Shown in pieces: positions 57,903 through 64,000 of a stretch of 64,000 nt of DNA. This DNA is from Coprinopsis marcescibilis. Its lineage: Eukaryota > Basidiomycota > Agaricomycetes > Agaricales > Psathyrellaceae. The translations under genes and the position numbers were made by a program. Positions within the stretch are counted from its first letter, which is position 1, and each line of letters starts with the position of its first letter. The stretch spans positions 21,129 through 85,128 of the forward strand of contig ML210279.1 in assembly GCA_004369085.1 (NCBI GenBank), in the 5' to 3' direction. The notes below the pieces were generated by a model, which saw only the letters and a program-made list of their open reading frames with translations, was not told the origin of the DNA and ran no database searches.

Positions 57903-59776
57903 TTAAGCAGGAACAACAGGAACACCGGTAACCTCACGCTCGGCGCAAACCTCTCTTCTTTGGTCATCGTTTTTGCGCCCCTCGCCATTTTCTCCACATC
58001 CGAAAAGCTAAACCCGGGATCAGGCAACAAGGCGTAAACCCCTTGCGCATACTCGTTCGAAATGTTGTACTGCTGCGCCAGATAGCTGATCTTGATTATG
58101 TCGTGGTCGACAAGCTTGAGGACGACGGCGATGTCCGGCATCTTGCCCTCGTGGAAGAAGTGCGACTGGCGCGAAACGACGTTGTTGGCGACCTGGTAGG
58201 GTGTTTCGGAGGCATCGGGTCGGAATTTGTTGACGAACGAGTTGGGATAGTAGTGCGGGTTGAAACCTGCGTTGGCGTCGCTGCGCAATGCACCGTCGGG
58301 ATTGATAGAAGAATAACTCTTCGCCATGAAGGGACAGTTGACCGGAACCTGATGAAGGTTCACTCCAAGGCGGTGATACTGAGCGTCGCGGTAGAAGAAC
58401 ATCCTGAATTGCAGCAGGCTGTCAGGTGATTCTTCGATACTGGGGACTATAGCGCCAGGTGAAAAGGCTGCCTGCTCGACATCGCGGTGGTAGTTCTTGG
58501 GGTTTTTGTTGAGGACGAGTTTGCCGACTTCGTGAAGGGGGAAGGAGTGATGAGGCCAGACTTTGGTGACGTCGAAGGGGTCGAACCCGAGTTTATTGGG
58601 GTCAGCCTGGCTAGGCTCCATGATTTGAACCTTGAAAGTCCAGGTGGGACGCTCCCCGCGCTCGATGGCGCTCCAGAGCTGGCGCTTGGAGTGGTCGGGA
58701 TCTTCGCCGCATTTCTTGACAGCTTCGTCCCAGGAGAACTGCTTCTGTCCGTGTTCCGCGATGTAATGATACTTGACATAGACGAAATTGCCGGATGAAT
58801 TGACCCTGGAAGGGATGTGGAATTAGCAAAGATAATGGGACATCCAATGATTCAACGCACCACTTGAAGGTGTGGCACCCAAAACCGTTCATGTTGATCC
58901 AGCCATCAGGGGTACCGTGGTCGCTGAACAACATCATGCCAGCGTGGTTGGCCTCGGGAGTGTTGGCGAGTAGGTCGAAGAGGCTGTTGTAGTCGAGCAA
59001 GAAGTTGGAGGGGTTGCGTTGTTGGGAGCGAACTACATCCGGTCCTTGCATGGGGTCGCGATTGAAGAAGATGGGCTACGCGCATGTCAGGAGATTTCGA
59101 AGGGATTGGTACACATATGACGTACCCAGTTCAATCCTACTACATCGTAGTTCCCCTTATCTGTGTAATGCTTGATGGCGAAACCACGAGGATTGCGGCG
59201 AGAGTCTGGGAATTCTTTCCCAAACGTGACGGTCGAGAAACGCGCAAAAATCGGAGTTCGTTTACCAGCGTGGCTGAACAAACTCGCCTGACACGAGGAT
59301 AAGCGATTGTGGACATATAAAAGAATGGAGATTGCATACCTTGGTTATCTCACTCATGTCTTTGGTGCACTCGAAATACCCGAATGCTCCGGAACCTGCA
59401 GGGTAGACCATGCCTGAAATCACTGTTAAACAAGCCGAACGAAAGATAATCGAAGGTGGGACGCTCACGTTCCAGAGTCTTTGCGCGATTGAATGTCTGT
59501 TGCTTCTGCATCAGACCATATCGCTAGCGAGAGGTAACCCTCCGACTGTCTTGCTATGGGCGGCGTCCGGCCACGGGATCCCTTCGTTGCTGGTGAAGTA
59601 TGGCGCATTATCAGGCATGTTACCGCCGCAAAATCCGGAAGCCTTTGAGATGATTTCGGCAGGGCCTTCGTTGGCATTCATGAAGGTCGACATTCTTGGG
59701 TTGGACGAGGGTCGACGCCGAGGGTTCCAAGAGCATCCTTGGTAGCCTTAAGCGGGTGGACAATAGGGTTGGACAT
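57903..59776 (-). pseudogene. Catalase pseudogene, copy 1 (near full length)
   Basis: Nearly complete heme catalase on the minus strand: MSNPIVHPLKATKDALGTLG from 59776, MSTFMNANEGPAEI (another frame), TSNEGIPWPDAAHSKTVGGL, FNRAKTLER|MVYPAGSGAFGYF, GTPDGWINMNGFGCHTFKW, MEPSQADPNKLGFDPFDVTK, and the heme-ligand region RMFFYRDAQYHRLG with Tyr present. Lesions: the N-terminal frame change; a 1-nt loss after LASDMV compared with copy 2; the distal catalytic His of the VxHAxG motif is Tyr (TAC; copy 2 has CAC); and a 10-nt deletion near 57940 that changes the C-terminal frame before VTGVPVVPA. It would lack catalase activity even if translated. Confidence 0.87.
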
Positions 59777-60554
59777 GTTTCAGCTAGGAGGCGGAGGAGA
59801 GACAGATGCCAGAGCACTTGGCCATTAATCCAAATGCTACAGTTATATATGTGTTGTGCGACAGACTTCTCGGTTTTCATCGTGCCAGGAAAGCTCCACG
59901 ACTCTGATGCTGAAAGACCAACCAATAATATTGGGTTGTGCTCCATTGGCGTAAGTGTTGCAGTAATGCGACGTTTTTACTCCAAAGTCATCGGTATTCC
60001 GTCGCTTTACTCCACTTGATTCTCAGCGTGCGGCCTTCGCAGCTTCAGAACCACAACACGACCATCAATTCTAGGTGAACCTTGTTGCTCGACGTCGTAA
60101 GTAATGTCGTAGCACCCGAAAAGACGTAGGTAATTCCGTCACATTGCTCCACGTGTCTGCGAAGGCACGAGCTCACACAGTCTCGGATGCACATTTTACT
60201 GTATATACAGGGCTCGTGTATACTCTCTTACTACCCTTTCCCTACACGTCTTTTGTAATGTGCATTGGGTTTGTTACTAGTAGTACACATTCTGTGAGAC
60301 ACCTTAGGAAGTGGACACTAAGTCAGCACCGAACGGCATTAAACACACTTGGTCAACCTTTGTCACCTTCGATAAGTTCGATTCGGATAAGTGTCTTCCT
60401 GAATTGATTTTCTATAGCTAGGTGGCTGTGAACCCCCAAAAGCGGCTTTGGAGCTTTGTTTCGGTAGTTAATATTTGTTTGGTTTCCAAATACCACTCAA
60501 GCGCTTCTTTATGGTTTATCTATCACCTTCATGTACCGCATATCCCAGCTTCAA

Positions 60555-60640
60555 ATATCAATTGCTAAATTCTTGAGCCATTCAACCACACCTTTTGCTG
60601 GCGGCTCCTTGGCCAAGCTACTTATGGGAGTATAAATTGG
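60555..60640 (-). pseudogene. DLH C-terminal relic
   Basis: The minus strand encodes a decayed version of the last DLH exon (matching WAKEQSAKSVVEWFNRF with stops or substitutions) plus part of the preceding intron, aligning with 40630-40715 of DLH F. The rest of the gene is missing. It sits beside catalase copy 1, as the 38.5-kb DLH relic sits beside copy 2. Confidence 0.6.
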
Positions 60641-60861
60641 CTAGCCACCGTCCACGACAGGTAAACTGAGCAACAGCGGGGGGACTGCGTTTTCGAGTTT
60701 TACAATGTTGAGCTTTACAATGATTGTACTTGCGCGGAAGTTCTCCACGAGTTGTTAAATTCTCCTAATACGGAGTAAATTAAGCCCGTCAGCACAGATC
60801 TCAGTCAATTCGACGTACACATATATTGTCTCTTCACAGAATTCACCTTCTTCGGGGGTTG

Positions 60862-61086
60862 CCGAGCGCGCCAAGCACACCAGCTCCGGAACTGCGAGTG
60901 CACGTGCGAACTTGCTGAGTCATCCTCCCCGCATTTGGGCAGCTACCGTCGGCGACGACGACATTCAACGTTCGCGCAGTTGTTCGGTTGGTCCTTGTCA
61001 CTCAGCGTCAGCGTCACTCGACCTCACTCGCCTCTTCATCGCCTCATCACCTCCTCACCTCCTCACCTTATCACCTCGTCACCTCC
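60862..61086 (+). repeat. ATG18 upstream region: duplicated block plus TCACCTC-rich low-complexity run
   Basis: 60862-61010 is the partner of 57605-57745. From 61029 to 61086 the DNA is a run of TCACCTCCTCACC-type repeats. Both lie in the probable promoter/leader of ATG18. Confidence 0.6.
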
Positions 61087-61274
61087 ACCAAACACTTGTT
61101 ACTTCTCCATCGACCCAATCGGCAGGACACACCCGGACACGATTTCGACGAGGAGTACATAGCACGGACGTGGACGTGTTGCAGGGGGAACGCCTAGAGT
61201 GTTTGAGCAGCAAGCACGGCGTCTATTGAAGAACAAAACCAATCGCCAAGTACTATCGCGTGGGTGCATAAAGG

Positions 61275-63038
61275 ATGGCGGAACGGACGAATTCGAACAT
61301 GTTGTTTGCGAATTTCAATCAAGATTTCTCGTGCGTGGCTTCTCTTTTCTGCTTCTCGCTGTACTCTACGTGTAGTGGTATGGTAGGCAGCTAGGGCTTT
61401 CATTACTGATGATATCCTGGTGAAATGTAGGTGTATATCCATTGGCACGAAGCGGGGGTATAGCATCACGAACTGCGATCCTTTCGGGCGGGTGTATACG
61501 ATGAGTGAGTGGGTGGTTCTGCCGTGTGCGTGTGTGGTGGTTCGCTTTGGCTGCTGACCTGTGGTTCCTAGATGACGGGGCTCGCGGGATAGTGGAGATG
61601 CTGTTCTGCACGTCGTTGATTGCGTTGGTGGGAGCTGCTGACCAGCCTCAGTCCAGTCCACGAAAGCTACAGATCGTTAATACCAAAGTACGCGTCTTAT
61701 TTCTTGCCTGTTCCTTGTTCTTTGTTAGTTAGGATACTGACTTTCATCCTTATAGCGTCAAAGCATGATATGTGAATTACTGTTCCCGTCCAGCATCCTC
61801 GCCGTGAAGCTCAACCGCAAGACGCTCGTGATCGTGTTGGAAAATGAGATTTACATCTACGATATCTCAAACATGCGTTTATTGCACGTCATTGAGACGA
61901 CACCTAATCCCGAAGGTAAGTTTCGTCTTGCCTTTATCTCAACTCGTATCCTTGCTGACGCCTTTGTCTACTTTCCCAGCCATCTGCGCGCTATCGCCCT
62001 CAGCAGACAGCTCATACCTCGCCTACCCCTCACCCGTGCCCTCACCCGCCGCCCTTGCCAGCAGCAGCAGCACAAGCACCTCCCCGGCGCCCTCATCGCC
62101 CCCCACTCAAACCGGGGACGTCCTCCTCTTCAGCACGCGCTCGCTCACAGTCGCCAATGTCATCCAGGCGCACAAATCGCCTATCTCCTTCCTGAGCATC
62201 AACAGCACCGGTACCCTGCTCGCCACGAGCAGCGACAAGGGCACCGTCATCAGGGTGTGGAGCGTGCCGGGCGCGGAAAAACTGTACCAGTTCAGGAGGG
62301 GGACGAGGGAGGCGAGGATTTACTCGATTAGCTTTAATCTTGTGAGCACGTTGTTGGCGGTTAGCAGTGCGCATGATACGGTGCATGTGTTCAAGCTGGG
62401 TGGGAGGGGTGGTAATGGTGGGGGTTCTGGGAGTTCGAGTGGGGGAGGGTCGGGGACAGGGAAGGGGACGGGGAGTGCGAGTCCGCCGGAGAGTTTGGAT
62501 GGGCGTGATAGTGTGACGAGTAATACGGGGGAAGGAGGGTATGAGGCGTTCATTGAGAAGAAGAAGGGCGGTGGGTCGGGTATGTCGAGTAACCTGAGGA
62601 AGAAAAGTATGCAGGTTACGAAGAGTTTGACGAGTAGTGTTGGTGGGTATCTACCCAATTCGTTGACGGAGATGTGGGAGCCTGCGAGGGACTTTGCGAG
62701 CTTGAGGTTGCCGAGTAGTGGTGCGAGGACGATTGTTGCTCTTTCTGGGTGAGTGGTTTTGGATTTGCAATTCGCTCTGTTGGTTGGAACTGATTCTGAT
62801 TTTGTGGGTGTGTAGGACGATGCCGCATGTGATGGTGCTTTCGTCGGAGGGGTACTTCTATCTGTATAGTATTGATTTGGAGAATGGGGGAGAGTGTTCG
62901 CTTTTGAAGCAGTATAGGTGCGTTTTAAGTTTTGTGTTGTGCGGTTTGTTGGACTGTAATTGATGTTTTGCGTTGGGATTTTGTAGCTTGCTTGATTCGG
63001 TGGATACGGATCCGTCGTCGGATCCTGGGGCTACGTAG
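61275..63038 (+). CDS. ATG18: Autophagy-related protein 18 (PROPPIN, WD-repeat)
   Basis: A PI3P/PI(3,5)P2-binding beta-propeller that acts on autophagosomal and vacuolar membranes. Seven exons (61275-61330, 61431-61504, 61572-61687, 61756-61915, 61980-62748, 62816-62917, 62987-63038) join in frame to 442 aa. Diagnostic features: [20 protein letters not shown] at the start, the CDPFGRVYT blade, [40 protein letters not shown], and the lipid-binding motif [10 protein letters not shown] Ser/Pro-rich loop (about 62020-62090) and a Gly/Ser-rich loop (62400-62500) are inserted between blades. The C-terminus ends in an acidic [11 protein letters not shown] tail. No lesions seen. The gene ends only about 870 bp from the telomere repeats. 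Confidence 0.92.
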
Positions 63039-63906
63039 TGGTCGTAGTCGTTGGTTGAGAGAGATGGCATGGGAGTAGGGGGCAGTTTCGTATCTGCTTA
63101 GACTTTTGTCTTTCGTCTTTTGCTGTTTTAATTTCTGTATCGTGTACAAGTTTCGTAGTCTACAACCTCTACTAGTCTCCAAACAATTCCTCGATGGAGT
63201 GGAATTGTAAATCTTTCGCTTTGATTTAGTAAGTGTAATTACTATACTACTACGTCCCTGCTAGTAAGAGCTGTACACACAGCGAAAGACGCCGGGTCTG
63301 TATGCGTGGATTCGAGTCAGTCAGGAGTCTGAACCTAAGTATGTTGCTGATCGTCATTATCTCATGGCTGACAACGAGCGGCAGCGCCGACAACAAACGA
63401 GTCACTTCAACTCTTTCCACCACCACCACCACTACCACCACCCCCGTCGTCATGAGTCATATCTTGTTCCTTATAAATAAACCTAACCCTTCTGGAGTAA
63501 AGAATCAAGATAGGTTCCATTCTCTTAACTCGCCTTGCGTCCCGCCACCGCGTTTTCCAGAAATTGCTTCCGTGCTCGGCTTGGGATCTGTTTGATCCAG
63601 AAGAGGACGACGCGACTTGGATCGTCATCATCACCTCTGTCGGAATCGACGTTGGCATCAACCTCGACGTTCACTTTTACTTCGACATCGACGCCGATCG
63701 CGGGTATCTCGAGACTCTACCGGGCCTTTACGAGGAATAGCAGTCGAGAAGGATACACGGCAGCCCAATCTAGGCCCAGGTTCTCTGCGAAGAGCACGGC
63801 TTTTAGGACTGCTTCGACGTACACAAGCGGACCTACGGCTACGTCTGCGAGGACAAGCGTTTCTACATACTCTACCAAGACGGCTAGCGCCTCCGAGGAT
63901 AGCAAG
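63039..63906. other. Subtelomeric spacer
   Basis: No recognised gene. A plus-strand frame without ATG, opening after TAA at about 63527, is rich in Ser, Thr and Ala and runs without a stop into the telomere, where TTAGGG reads Leu-Gly. This may be chance or the remnant of a truncated gene. Confidence 0.4.
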
Positions 63907-64000
63907 TTAGGGTTAGGGTTAGGGTTAGGGTTAGGGTTAGGGTTAGGGTTAGGGTTAGGGTTAGGGTTAGGGTTAGGGTTAGGGTTAGGGTTAGGGTTAG
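63907..64000 (+). repeat. Telomere, (TTAGGG)n
   Basis: About 15.7 perfect TTAGGG units to the end of the window. The G-rich strand runs 5' to 3' toward the end, as expected for the right end of a chromosome. Confidence 0.99.

Noticed and set aside
58043..58429. 128-codon plus-strand ORF opposite catalase copy 1
   Set aside because: Antisense shadow of the catalase relic.

Overview
The window is the right-hand end of a fungal chromosome. It finishes in about 94 bases of TTAGGG repeats whose G-rich strand runs outward. Genes are split by many short (about 45-110 bp) GT...AG introns. The proteins (AaeUPO-like peroxygenases, DUF6533 and DUF6534 membrane proteins, an atypical G-alpha with a long insert) point to an Agaricomycete basidiomycete; the species cannot be named from sequence alone.

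Layout. 0-4 kb: left edge with a partial gag-like retroelement reading frame, a degenerate minus-strand gene region and a short terminal-inverted-repeat element. 4-22 kb: an interleaved cluster of two secreted enzyme families, dienelactone-hydrolase-like proteins (DLH) and unspecific peroxygenases (UPO, heme-thiolate Peroxidase_2), as intact genes and as relics; one DLH+UPO pair occurs twice in inverted orientation around an intact UPO. 23-31 kb: a signalling island with a DUF6534 multi-pass protein, an atypical G-alpha with a 6-nt microexon, and a DUF6533 multi-pass protein. 32-46 kb: more DLH genes, a broken catalase, a tRNA-Gln and a small secreted knottin-like peptide gene with tandem repeats upstream. 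47-56 kb: a UPO gene split in two by a roughly 7.1-kb LINE carrying endonuclease, reverse transcriptase and RNase H regions. 57-61 kb: a second broken catalase and a DLH tail relic. 61-64 kb: intact ATG18, a spacer and the telomere.

In all I count ten DLH loci (four with intact coding sequence: 5.8, 19.0, 41.8 and 45.6 kb), six UPO loci (two intact: 10.2 and 16.6 kb) and two catalase pseudogenes. UPOs oxygenate aromatic and aliphatic compounds with H2O2, DLH-type hydrolases open lactone or ester products, and catalases consume H2O2. A shared extracellular oxidation/hydrolysis role is therefore plausible, but it is an inference from co-location and signal peptides. The abundance of relics indicates rapid birth-and-death evolution in subtelomeric DNA.
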